Both the position numbers and the translations under genes were made by a program. The notes below the pieces were generated by a model. That model was given only the letters and a program-made list of their open reading frames with translations. It did no database searches and was not told the DNA's origin. Below are positions 6,725-13,130 of a stretch of 20,358 nt of DNA, piece by piece (within the stretch, counting starts at the first letter, position 1; each line of letters opens with the position of its first letter). Origin of the DNA: RGIG3009 sp045595845 (GTDB lineage: Bacteria > Bacillota > Clostridia > Oscillospirales > Acutalibacteraceae). Location: contig JAZOBF010000045.1 in NCBI GenBank assembly GCA_045595845.1, positions 1 to 20,358 of the forward strand. Direction: 5' to 3'.

Positions 6725-7873
6725 GTGAAAAGGAATAAAAATTTCGGACAATGGCTCATGTTGTTTTTACTGGGCCTTGCGTTGATTGTCGTGTATAAGG
6801 CCTTTGACAGCTTAGGTTGGATTTGGGCCGTTTTCACGCGATTGCTTTCTATCCTCACACCGTTTGTTATCGGATTTATTATCGCCTTTTTGTTGTTTGG
6901 ACCGGTCAATCGTATTGATGGATTTTTCCGCAAACGAAAAGCGAAGTTTTTCCAAAAAGCGGCACGGCCGTTATCGGTGCTCATTGTGTATGTACTCGCG
7001 CTCGGCGTGATTGCGGGGTTGACGTATACCGTTATTCCCGCCTTGGTTAGTACCGTTAAGGATTTTGTGGAAAACATTCCCACTTATTATGCAAATCTTT
7101 TGTCGTTTTTGCAGGTATACACACAGCCGGGCGGACTGCTTGAAAATTTTGATGTTCAAGGCAAGATTCAAGAGGTATACGCCCTTGTGCAACAATACCT
7201 GACGGTCGAGCGTATTTTAACTTATATCAGCAGTATCAGTCAGGTGACCTCCTCGGTTGTGGACGGTATCTTGGCAATCATTGTGTCGGTGTATATGTTG
7301 CTCGGTAAAGAGTCGTTGATTTCGGCGAGCAAATCGGTGTTGGGGCTTATTTTCAAGCCGCGCACGATGGGTTCCTTATCGTTGTACGCTCAGAAAACCT
7401 CGCGTATCTTTTACAACTATATTTACAGTCAGTTGTTGGATGCGTTGGTTGTCGGCATACTGGCAACCATTGGGTTTTTGCTTGCACGGATGCCAAACGC
7501 GCCGGTTTTCGGCATGCTGCTCGGTATTATGAACATGGTTCCGTATTTTGGCGCACTGATCGGCGGCGTTCTCAGTGTACTGATTATGCTGTTGTCCGGT
7601 AATTTGTACGGGGCGTTGTTTATTGCCATTTACATTATTGTAATGCAGCAAATTGATGCGAACATCATTCAGCCGCGCATCATCGGGGAGAATGTGGGAA
7701 TTCGCCCCATTTATGTGTTGCTCGGTATTACGACATTCGGCGGTCTGTTTGGATTCTGGGGGATTTTCCTCGGCGCGCCGTGTATGGCGGTTGTTCAAAT
7801 GTTGCTGGTGGATTATATTCACTACCGCAACCCCACCAAGGTGAAAGTAACGACTAACACGGATACGGAATAG
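6725..7873 (+). CDS. AI-2E family transporter (TqsA/YdiK-like)
   Basis: 382-aa polytopic membrane protein. There are three hydrophobic segments in the first 110 residues, a less hydrophobic central region (about 110-175), then four or five further segments. Family hallmarks sit in the C-terminal half: LGIMNMVPYFGALIGG (about 268-283), and QIDANIIQPRIIGENVGI followed by RPIYVLLGI (about 312-338). Family members include proposed autoinducer-2 exporters, Na+/H+ antiporters and sporulation-associated permeases, so the substrate cannot be stated. Translation starts at a GTG (6725) with AAGGGGGTGA at 6708-6717; no ATG is better placed. It is a single-gene unit bounded by its own promoter and a strong terminator. 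Confidence 0.88.
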   Translation: MKRNKNFGQWLMLFLLGLALIVVYKAFDSLGWIWAVFTRLLSILTPFVIGFIIAFLLFGPVNRIDGFFRKRKAKFFQKAARPLSVLIVYVLALGVIAGLTYTVIPALVSTVKDFVENIPTYYANLLSFLQVYTQPGGLLENFDVQGKIQEVYALVQQYLTVERILTYISSISQVTSSVVDGILAIIVSVYMLLGKESLISASKSVLGLIFKPRTMGSLSLYAQKTSRIFYNYIYSQLLDALVVGILATIGFLLARMPNAPVFGMLLGIMNMVPYFGALIGGVLSVLIMLLSGNLYGALFIAIYIIVMQQIDANIIQPRIIGENVGIRPIYVLLGITTFGGLFGFWGIFLGAPCMAVVQMLLVDYIHYRNPTKVKVTTNTDTE

Positions 7874-7895
7874 GACGCCGGTTCCACTGAAATAT

Positions 7896-7935
7896 AAAAA
7901 GAGCGGAGAATCAAAAACGATTCTCCGCTCTTTTT
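7896..7935. terminator. Bidirectional intrinsic terminator
   Basis: Bases 7896-7912 pair perfectly with 7919-7935 around a 6-base loop. The core is GAGCGGAGAATC with flanking A and T tracts. It separates the converging AI-2E gene and the PRK06851-type gene, and overlaps the stop codon of the latter by two bases. Confidence 0.93.
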
Positions 7936-9013
7936 ATATGTTCTGCAGCAGTTCATCACTCAATTGTTCATACCGTTGTCGGTCCATTGCCCTAATACTG
8001 TATTGCTCTAATCGGTCATGCACCTGTTTTGCCTGTACAGACAGTCGCGTGGCTTCACACAGCAGTTCCGAGGCGGCACGGCGATGAAACGATAATCTGC
8101 CGCGGCGAAGGCGAAGCTGTTCCGTATCTAAAAAGCGAGAGGCATGAATGCGGCGGAAAACGGGGAAATCCACTTTGTGATAACTGTTGGAAGTGGTGAA
8201 AGCAAGCCCGAGCTCGGGAAGCAACAGATGTTCCGGTCCTTCCGTCGGGAACAAGGGACACGGACAGGCAATACACTGTTTGCCATCTGCCGTTGCCGCT
8301 TGTTGTAAGCGGGACAGCAGCAGGGAGGCGACGGCCCCTTGCTCATCCTCAATCGCATAAATACGCGGACACAATGCTTGTAGGGTATCGTAAAAGGTGG
8401 TCCAGCCATCGGGCGTAAAAGCACTCAAAAAACGATGCTCACACGGGAGAGGAGAAGCTTCAACGGTGCCGCTTCTCCATTCGGAAATGGAAAGACGGCG
8501 CGCAAAGCGAAACAGTTTATCGGTATAAAGGCTTTCCTCTTGGATATGGCGGCTCTGGCGAAGCAGAGAAGCCGCTGCATGCAGATACTCTCGACACCGG
8601 CTGTGCAGAGAACGGTTTTCGTTGGTTAAGGAAATAATTTCATCGGCATGTTCGCACAGGCGCGTGCCCATGCAAAGCGATACAGGAACAAGGTGTTCCA
8701 CCGCATCCCAATATAGCGGTTCCACGCTGTGCGGTGAGGTGGCGTCAATGACGCACAGCCGCTTATGCGGAAAACGCACCGCATCTAACGAATGGGGATC
8801 GGCGGCACAGCAAAACACCTCGCCCTCTTCGCCTTGAGCGGTCAGCTTTTCATATACCCGCTTTAACAAGGTGGATTTACCTGTTCCCGCACCGCCTTTG
8901 AGAAGATATACCTGCCAGCCGCTCGTTTCATACAGGCTATCGACGGTGTTTGTAAAACCGGTGGGAGTATTACTGCCTAAAAAGAATCGTATCGGCGCTT
9001 GGAATGACGACAT
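7934..9013 (-). CDS. P-loop ATPase/nucleotide-binding protein, PRK06851-type
   Basis: 359 aa. A Walker A motif GGAGTGKS at 40-47 is preceded by a strand (VYLLK) and followed by a second strand ending LCVID (86-90), which may be a Walker B-like strand. A helical region (about 105-180) separates it from a second, similar domain (about 195-295) containing EHLLLPELGLAFTTSNSYH. The layout matches what I recall of the PRK06851 family of uncharacterised Bacillota ATPases with two related domains. In this protein the second domain has IEDEQGAVAS where a P-loop would be expected, so that site looks inactive. The ATG at 9013 has AAGGAG at 9021-9026; an in-frame start at 9031 has no site. It lies 67 bp downstream of a sugar transferase on the same strand and is probably co-transcribed. 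Function unknown. Confidence 0.78.
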   Translation of the reverse strand: MSSFQAPIRFFLGSNTPTGFTNTVDSLYETSGWQVYLLKGGAGTGKSTLLKRVYEKLTAQGEEGEVFCCAADPHSLDAVRFPHKRLCVIDATSPHSVEPLYWDAVEHLVPVSLCMGTRLCEHADEIISLTNENRSLHSRCREYLHAAASLLRQSRHIQEESLYTDKLFRFARRLSISEWRSGTVEASPLPCEHRFLSAFTPDGWTTFYDTLQALCPRIYAIEDEQGAVASLLLSRLQQAATADGKQCIACPCPLFPTEGPEHLLLPELGLAFTTSNSYHKVDFPVFRRIHASRFLDTEQLRLRRGRLSFHRRAASELLCEATRLSVQAKQVHDRLEQYSIRAMDRQRYEQLSDELLQNI

Positions 9014-9080
9014 CGTACCACTCCTTGTCACATAGCGATTGTCACGCTACTATCCACAATACGCCGCACAAACGGATTGG

Positions 9081-9683
9081 TTACGATTTTCGATACAGAT
9101 CGGCACTGCCTTCTCGTATTCCCTCGCGGCGCCATACATACCGCAGGGTGGAAAAGAAAATATACCCATCCAATAAAAAGGAACAGTTTGTTGCATATTC
9201 CGCATCGTACTGTGCTTTGATTCGCGGCGGCAATTCGTCGCGTCCGCGAATCTGCGCCAGTCCCGTAATGCCCGGACGCACGCGATTGGCACCGTAACGG
9301 CGGCGCAGTGCCAACAAATAGGTTTCGGAGGGAATGACGGGACGCGGCCCGACAAAGCTCATGTCTCCTTTTAAGACATTCACAAGCTGTGGCAGTTCGT
9401 CCAAACTGGTTTGGCGCAAAAATCGCCCGATGGGCGTAATATATTGTTGAGGTCGCTGCAGTTGGGCGGTGGCAATATTCGCGGGCGCGGCGGTGAACAT
9501 GGTGCGGAATTTATAGATGACAAACGGGCGGTCATCGCGTCCCGAGCGCACCTGACGAAAAATAATCGGCCCGTCGGAATCCAGGTGGATGACCAATGCG
9601 ACAATCGCCAAAACGGGCGCGAGTATTAACAGTAAAATTAGAGAGAGCGTAATGTCCAACAGGCGTTTAAAACGAATATACAC
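9081..9683 (-). CDS. Bacterial sugar transferase (monotopic phosphoglycosyl transferase), copy 1
   Basis: 200 aa. A single N-terminal membrane helix (about 8-33) is followed by the soluble catalytic domain of the PglC/WcaJ superfamily. The catalytic Asp-Glu pair is in SLDELPQL (Asp95-Glu96). Other hallmarks are IYKFRTM (56-62), NVLKGDMSFVGPRP (102-115) and RVRPGITGLAQ (134-144). Such enzymes transfer a sugar-1-phosphate from a UDP-sugar to undecaprenyl phosphate, the first membrane step of glycan assembly; sugar specificity cannot be read. Translation starts at GTG 9683 with GAGGAGGAG at about 9691-9699. It resembles the copy at 10028-10705 closely, including an APANIAT stretch at 66-72. It probably leads a two-gene unit with the downstream P-loop ATPase. 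Confidence 0.9.
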   Translation of the reverse strand: MYIRFKRLLDITLSLILLLILAPVLAIVALVIHLDSDGPIIFRQVRSGRDDRPFVIYKFRTMFTAAPANIATAQLQRPQQYITPIGRFLRQTSLDELPQLVNVLKGDMSFVGPRPVIPSETYLLALRRRYGANRVRPGITGLAQIRGRDELPPRIKAQYDAEYATNCSFLLDGYIFFSTLRYVWRREGIREGSADLYRKS

Positions 9684-10027
9684 AAGGTTGTCTCCTCCTC
9701 AAAATTGAGTCATTGTTAGTATATCCGTCTTGTCAAAAATCAAGGCGGAATCACATGGCTAATCATGAAAAATTTACCGATAAACAATAAAAAATCAAAA
9801 AACAAGGCGTTTCTATGGCAAAAAAATCCCATATTTTTAGTGCATTTTACACAAAAACAGCTTGTGCTGTTTGGATAAAATCGGTTGGCTATACAGACTT
9901 TTTTGTGTTAACGGAAAAACGCTTGATTTTTGAAACGGAGGATAGTATAATTCATTCGTCAACCGAGAAAACGGTTGGATTTTGTGTGCAACTTGTATTG
10001 TCAGTCAGAGAAAAGGAGGAGACCATT
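9684..10027. other. 344-bp divergent intergenic region between the two sugar transferase genes
   Basis: No credible gene lies here. It is A/T-richer than its surroundings. It holds the leader of the minus-strand transferase with a 12-bp palindrome CTCAAAATTGAG (9698-9709) overlapping the edge of its ribosome binding site, and a weak minus-strand -10-like TATACT (9723-9718) without a good -35. A small hairpin lies at 9855-9872 (7-bp stem, loop TTGT). The clear plus-strand promoter is at 9923-9951. Bases 9960-9965 pair with 9972-9977 at the predicted 5' end of the plus transcript. CGGTTGG occurs twice, at 9882-9888 and 9972-9978. Confidence 0.6.
9923..9951 (+). promoter_or_regulatory. Sigma-A type promoter for sugar transferase copy 2
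   Basis: TTGATT (9923-9928), 17-bp spacer, TATAAT (9946-9951). Initiation near 9958 would give a leader of about 70 nt that begins with a 6-bp hairpin (9960-9977). Confidence 0.82.
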
Positions 10028-10705
10028 ATGCGTGGAGTTGTTGCTCTGCAGACACATACAAACAACGCCAAACGCGTGGGTGGCTATTCTTCGTTTAAGC
10101 GTTGTCTGGATGTTTTGTTTGCTCTCATGTTTATCATCGCCTTGTCGCCGGTTATGCTGCTTGTAGCGGTTGTTGCCGCGATCGACACCAAAGGCTCTCC
10201 CATCTTCGTACAGGATCGCATGGGACGCTTTGATACCCCGTTTAAAATTTATAAATTTCGTACCATGAGTGTGTTGGCTCCCGCCAATGTGGCAACACAC
10301 AAGCTGGAGAATCCCGAAAAGTACATTTCGCGTGTGGGTGAGCTTCTTCGCCGTATGAGCTTGGACGAGCTCCCTCAGTTGTTTAATGTCTTAAAAGGGG
10401 ATATGAGCTTTGTCGGGCCGCGTCCGGTTGTGTTGTCTGAGCGTGATTTGCTCCGCTTGCGTCATCGCAATGGAGCCAGTCGTGTTCGCCCCGGTATTAC
10501 GGGCCTTGCACAGGTTAGCGGCCGTGATACCGTGACCATTGCGGAAAAAGCGCGGTTGGATAGCGAGTATGCCAAAACATATTCGCTGAAAGAAGATGTT
10601 TCCATTCTGGTTAAGACCGCGATGCAGGTCATTCATTCCGAGGGCATTGTGGAAGGCGCAAACGCCGAAATCAGTGCTTCGACCAAAACCAGACATTCCG
10701 CATAA
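10028..10705 (+). CDS. Bacterial sugar transferase (monotopic phosphoglycosyl transferase), copy 2
   Basis: 225 aa. A short polar N-terminal extension (1-20) precedes one membrane helix (about 28-52) and a PglC/WcaJ-type catalytic domain. The catalytic Asp113-Glu114 lies in SLDELPQL; IYKFRTM (74-80), NVLKGDMSFVGPRP (120-133) and RVRPGITGLAQ (152-162) are also present. It shares long identical blocks with copy 1, including an APANVAT motif (84-90), so the two are paralogues. They differ in the N-terminus and in the C-terminal 60 residues, which may reflect different sugar donors. The ATG at 10028 has AAAGGAGGAG at 10013-10022. The in-frame reading back to 9815 has no ribosome site and crosses the promoter. 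The gene has its own promoter and a terminator. Confidence 0.92.
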   Translation: MRGVVALQTHTNNAKRVGGYSSFKRCLDVLFALMFIIALSPVMLLVAVVAAIDTKGSPIFVQDRMGRFDTPFKIYKFRTMSVLAPANVATHKLENPEKYISRVGELLRRMSLDELPQLFNVLKGDMSFVGPRPVVLSERDLLRLRHRNGASRVRPGITGLAQVSGRDTVTIAEKARLDSEYAKTYSLKEDVSILVKTAMQVIHSEGIVEGANAEISASTKTRHSA

Positions 10706-10737
10706 GGCAAGAGTAAGGCGGGCATAATACAAACATT

Positions 10738-10768
10738 ACGGGGTTCGCCGAAAGCGAACCCCGTTCTT
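10738..10768 (+). terminator. Intrinsic terminator-like hairpin after sugar transferase copy 2
   Basis: An 11-bp perfect GC-rich stem, 10738-10748 with 10754-10764, loop CGAAA, followed by a poor T-rich tail (TCTT). Termination may be incomplete. I see no good promoter with both boxes for the next gene, which could depend on read-through. Confidence 0.75.
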
Positions 10769-10791
10769 GGTATATTTTAGGAGGGTTTATC

Positions 10792-11619
10792 ATGAGCGAA
10801 TGTACACACGATTGCAGTTCCTGCTCGCAAAAGTGCAGTGAAAAAGAAAAGGATTTGCACGCAAAACTTAACGAATTCAGCAGTATTAAAAAGGTGATAG
10901 CGGTCGGCAGCGGAAAAGGCGGCGTCGGGAAATCCTCCGTTACCAGTTTGCTTGCCGTCATGATGGCGCGTCGCGGCTATAAAGTCGGTGTGTTGGATGC
11001 GGACATTACGGGCCCGTCCATTCCGCGTGCATTCGGTATTACACAAAAAGCACAGGGCGCCGATATCGGCATTTTGCCCGCTGAGACGCATATGAATATT
11101 AAAATCATGTCTATCAATTTGTTGTTGGAAGACGAAACACAGCCTGTTGTGTGGCGCGGGCCCGTATTGGCGGGTGCGGTGACACAGTTCTGGACCGATG
11201 TGGTGTGGGGCGATTTGGATGTGTTATTCATTGATATGCCTCCCGGAACGGGCGATGTACCGCTGACGGTGTACCAATCCTTGCCGGTGGATGCCACGGT
11301 GGTCGTATCCACGCCGCAATCACTGGTACAGATGGTGGTGGGCAAAGCCAAAACGATGGCGGACTTGTTACACATTCCTGTCATCGGCATGGTGGAAAAC
11401 ATGAGCTATCTGCGTTGCCCCGATTGCGGCAAACACATTACCTTGTTTGGTGAAGAAAATGGTCTGGATGCGGCGGCAAAACAAATGGGTATTCCGCTCC
11501 TGTGCAAATTGCCCATTGATACACAAGTAGCCCGTTTGTGCGATACCGGTGACATTGAGCGTGTTGTTTGTGATGAAATCGCGCCCGCAGTTGATGCCGT
11601 GGAGGCTCTTCTGAAATAA
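10792..11619 (+). CDS. mrp: Mrp/NBP35 family iron-sulfur carrier ATPase
   Basis: 275 aa. The N-terminus carries four closely spaced cysteines (Cys4, Cys8, Cys11, Cys15), as in many clostridial members. The deviant Walker A motif GKGGVGKS is at 41-48. The switch region DADITGPSIPRAFG follows, then the PPGTGDVPLT Walker B area. The cluster-binding CPDC (Cys209, Cys212) follows VENMSYLR. As a family, these dimeric P-loop NTPases assemble and hand over Fe-S clusters to apo-proteins in the cytoplasm. The ATG at 10792 has TAGGAGGG at 10778-10785. It stands alone between two hairpins; no Fe-S target gene is adjacent. Confidence 0.93.
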   Translation: MSECTHDCSSCSQKCSEKEKDLHAKLNEFSSIKKVIAVGSGKGGVGKSSVTSLLAVMMARRGYKVGVLDADITGPSIPRAFGITQKAQGADIGILPAETHMNIKIMSINLLLEDETQPVVWRGPVLAGAVTQFWTDVVWGDLDVLFIDMPPGTGDVPLTVYQSLPVDATVVVSTPQSLVQMVVGKAKTMADLLHIPVIGMVENMSYLRCPDCGKHITLFGEENGLDAAAKQMGIPLLCKLPIDTQVARLCDTGDIERVVCDEIAPAVDAVEALLK

Positions 11620-11628
11620 TGCAAAAAG

Positions 11629-11664
11629 AAAACGCTCTGCAAGAATTTTCTTGCAGAGCGTTTT
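11629..11664. terminator. Bidirectional intrinsic terminator
   Basis: Bases 11629-11645 pair perfectly with 11648-11664 (17 bp, core CGCTCTGCAAG, 2-base loop), with an A tract before and a T tract after. It serves mrp on the plus strand and the cyclophilin operon on the minus strand. Confidence 0.92.
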
Positions 11665-11669
11665 TGTTT

Positions 11670-12524
11670 TTAACCCTGATAGGTAATAATCTCAATGCTT
11701 GTTATGGTGACCGCTGTGGTGGGTTTATCGTTGTCGTCGGTTTCGACCGAGGCGATGGCATCGACCACATCCATGCCGGCAAACACCTGACCAAACACGG
11801 TGTGACCGCCCTTCTTTCTAAAGGCGCCGTCCAAGGTGATGTTGCCGCCGTTTTCTTCGTAAAGTTTCCAGACTTCATCCGGAACGCTCTCGTATACAAG
11901 CGGCATATATTGGGCGAGTATATCGTCAAAGGTGCCGTAATAGGCTTCTACGGTTTCTTTACCGTAGGAACTGATGAGAGTGTCATATTGACTTTTGAGG
12001 GATTCAACATCCTCTTTTGAGTATTGGTATTTGGTGCGTTCACCAAAAGCTTTGGCATCACCTTGGTTAATAAAAAACTGACTGCCGTTGGTATTGACAC
12101 CGGAGTTCGCCATGGAAAGCGAGCCGCGCAAATTTAACAGTTTTTGATCAAATTCATCTTCGAAATCTTTGCCCCAGAAGCTCTCACCACCGGTGCCGTC
12201 TCCTTTAGGGTCACCGCCCTGAATCATAAAATCTTCGATAACGCGGTGAAAGGTCAGCCCGTTATAATAGCCGTTTTGCGAAAGTTTAATAAAGTTGTCC
12301 ACGGCTTTCGGTGCCGCTTCGGGGAAGAAACGGATGGAGATATCCCCCTTCGAGGTGTGCATAATCGCCACTTGTTCGCCCACGGTCGGCATTTCCAACT
12401 GAAAGCCGACTGTTTTGTCGGGATAGGCAGTGGAAACATCATTAGGGGTATCGTCGGATTTGTTACAGGCTGTCATGCCAAGGATAAGCAACATTGCCAA
12501 AACCCATGTGAGCGCTTTACGCAT
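11670..12524 (-). CDS. Peptidyl-prolyl cis-trans isomerase (cyclophilin type), lipoprotein
   Basis: 284 aa. A lipoprotein signal peptide (MRK, then a hydrophobic stretch 4-16) ends in a lipobox-like MTAC with Cys20, predicting a membrane-anchored extracytoplasmic enzyme. The cyclophilin domain has the hallmark FHRVIEDFMIQGGDP and NTNGSQFFINQ. An acidic and Tyr-rich insertion of about 60 residues separates the latter from the conserved HTVFGQVFAGMDVVD region, so the loop is much longer than in the neighbouring copy. Role: proline isomerisation of exported proteins outside the membrane (inferred from class). The ATG at 12524 shares its A with the stop of the upstream cyclophilin gene, and AAAGGAG lies about 10 bases before it, so translation is coupled. 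Last gene of the minus-strand operon. Confidence 0.92.
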   Translation of the reverse strand: MRKALTWVLAMLLILGMTACNKSDDTPNDVSTAYPDKTVGFQLEMPTVGEQVAIMHTSKGDISIRFFPEAAPKAVDNFIKLSQNGYYNGLTFHRVIEDFMIQGGDPKGDGTGGESFWGKDFEDEFDQKLLNLRGSLSMANSGVNTNGSQFFINQGDAKAFGERTKYQYSKEDVESLKSQYDTLISSYGKETVEAYYGTFDDILAQYMPLVYESVPDEVWKLYEENGGNITLDGAFRKKGGHTVFGQVFAGMDVVDAIASVETDDNDKPTTAVTITSIEIITYQG

Positions 12525-13117
12525 TACGCATACTCCTTTATTTCAATGGTTTGGATGATAACATCTTGTTCGGGACGGTCCTGTGAATTGGTTTTGACAC
12601 CCGCGATTTCGTCGACAATCGCCATGCCATCAAAGACTTGACCAAACACGGTGTGATGATAATCGAGGTGGGGAGTGCCGCCGTTTTCGCGGTACGCATT
12701 TTCCGCTTCCTCGGGGAAATAGTCGCGCAACTCTTGCATTTGCCCCAACAATTGCGGATGTACCGACGAGGCTTGTACGATAAAGAACTGGCTGCCGTTT
12801 GTACCGGGTCCCGCGTTTGCCATGGATAATGCGCCGCGGACATTATGCAAGGAGGGGTGAAATTCGTCTTTAAAGGGGTGCCCCCAAATACTTTCACCGC
12901 CGCAACCGGTACCGGTGGGGTCACCGCCCTGAATCATGAAATCCTTAATGATACGATGGAAAATAAGCCCATCATAATACCCGTTTTTTGCGTGGGTGAC
13001 AAAATTTTCCACCGTTTTGGGGGCTTGTTCGGGGAACAAGCGGAGTGAAATGTCACCATGATTGGTATGCATAACGGCAATCTGTTCGCCAATTTGCGGT
13101 TTTTCTAACTGGTTCAT
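12524..13117 (-). CDS. Peptidyl-prolyl cis-trans isomerase (cyclophilin type), cytoplasmic
   Basis: 197 aa without a signal peptide. The cyclophilin hallmark FHRIIKDFMIQGGDPTGTG sits in the first half, followed by NVRGALSMANAGPGTNGSQFFIVQ and HTVFGQVFDGMAIVDEI. It catalyses cis-trans isomerisation of X-Pro bonds. The N-terminal 20 residues (GEQIAVMHTNHGDISLRLFPEQAPK) closely parallel the start of the downstream lipoprotein's mature domain (GEQVAIMHTSKGDISIRFFPEAAPK), so the pair probably arose by tandem duplication. The ATG at 13117 has AAAGGAG at about 13125-13131. A longer in-frame reading to 13276 lies wholly inside proS and is rejected. Its stop overlaps the start of the lipoprotein gene by one base. 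Confidence 0.93.
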   Translation of the reverse strand: MNQLEKPQIGEQIAVMHTNHGDISLRLFPEQAPKTVENFVTHAKNGYYDGLIFHRIIKDFMIQGGDPTGTGCGGESIWGHPFKDEFHPSLHNVRGALSMANAGPGTNGSQFFIVQASSVHPQLLGQMQELRDYFPEEAENAYRENGGTPHLDYHHTVFGQVFDGMAIVDEIAGVKTNSQDRPEQDVIIQTIEIKEYA

Positions 13118-13130
13118 TCTCTTTTCTCCT

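Noticed and set aside
9698..9709. Palindrome CTCAAAATTGAG as a regulator binding site
   Set aside because: Only 12 bp, single copy and partly formed by the ribosome-site pyrimidine run; chance occurrence cannot be excluded.
9815..10027. In-frame 71-codon extension of sugar transferase copy 2
   Set aside because: No ribosome binding site, crosses the TTGATT/TATAAT promoter, composition unlike coding sequence, and a strong site precedes the ATG at 10028.
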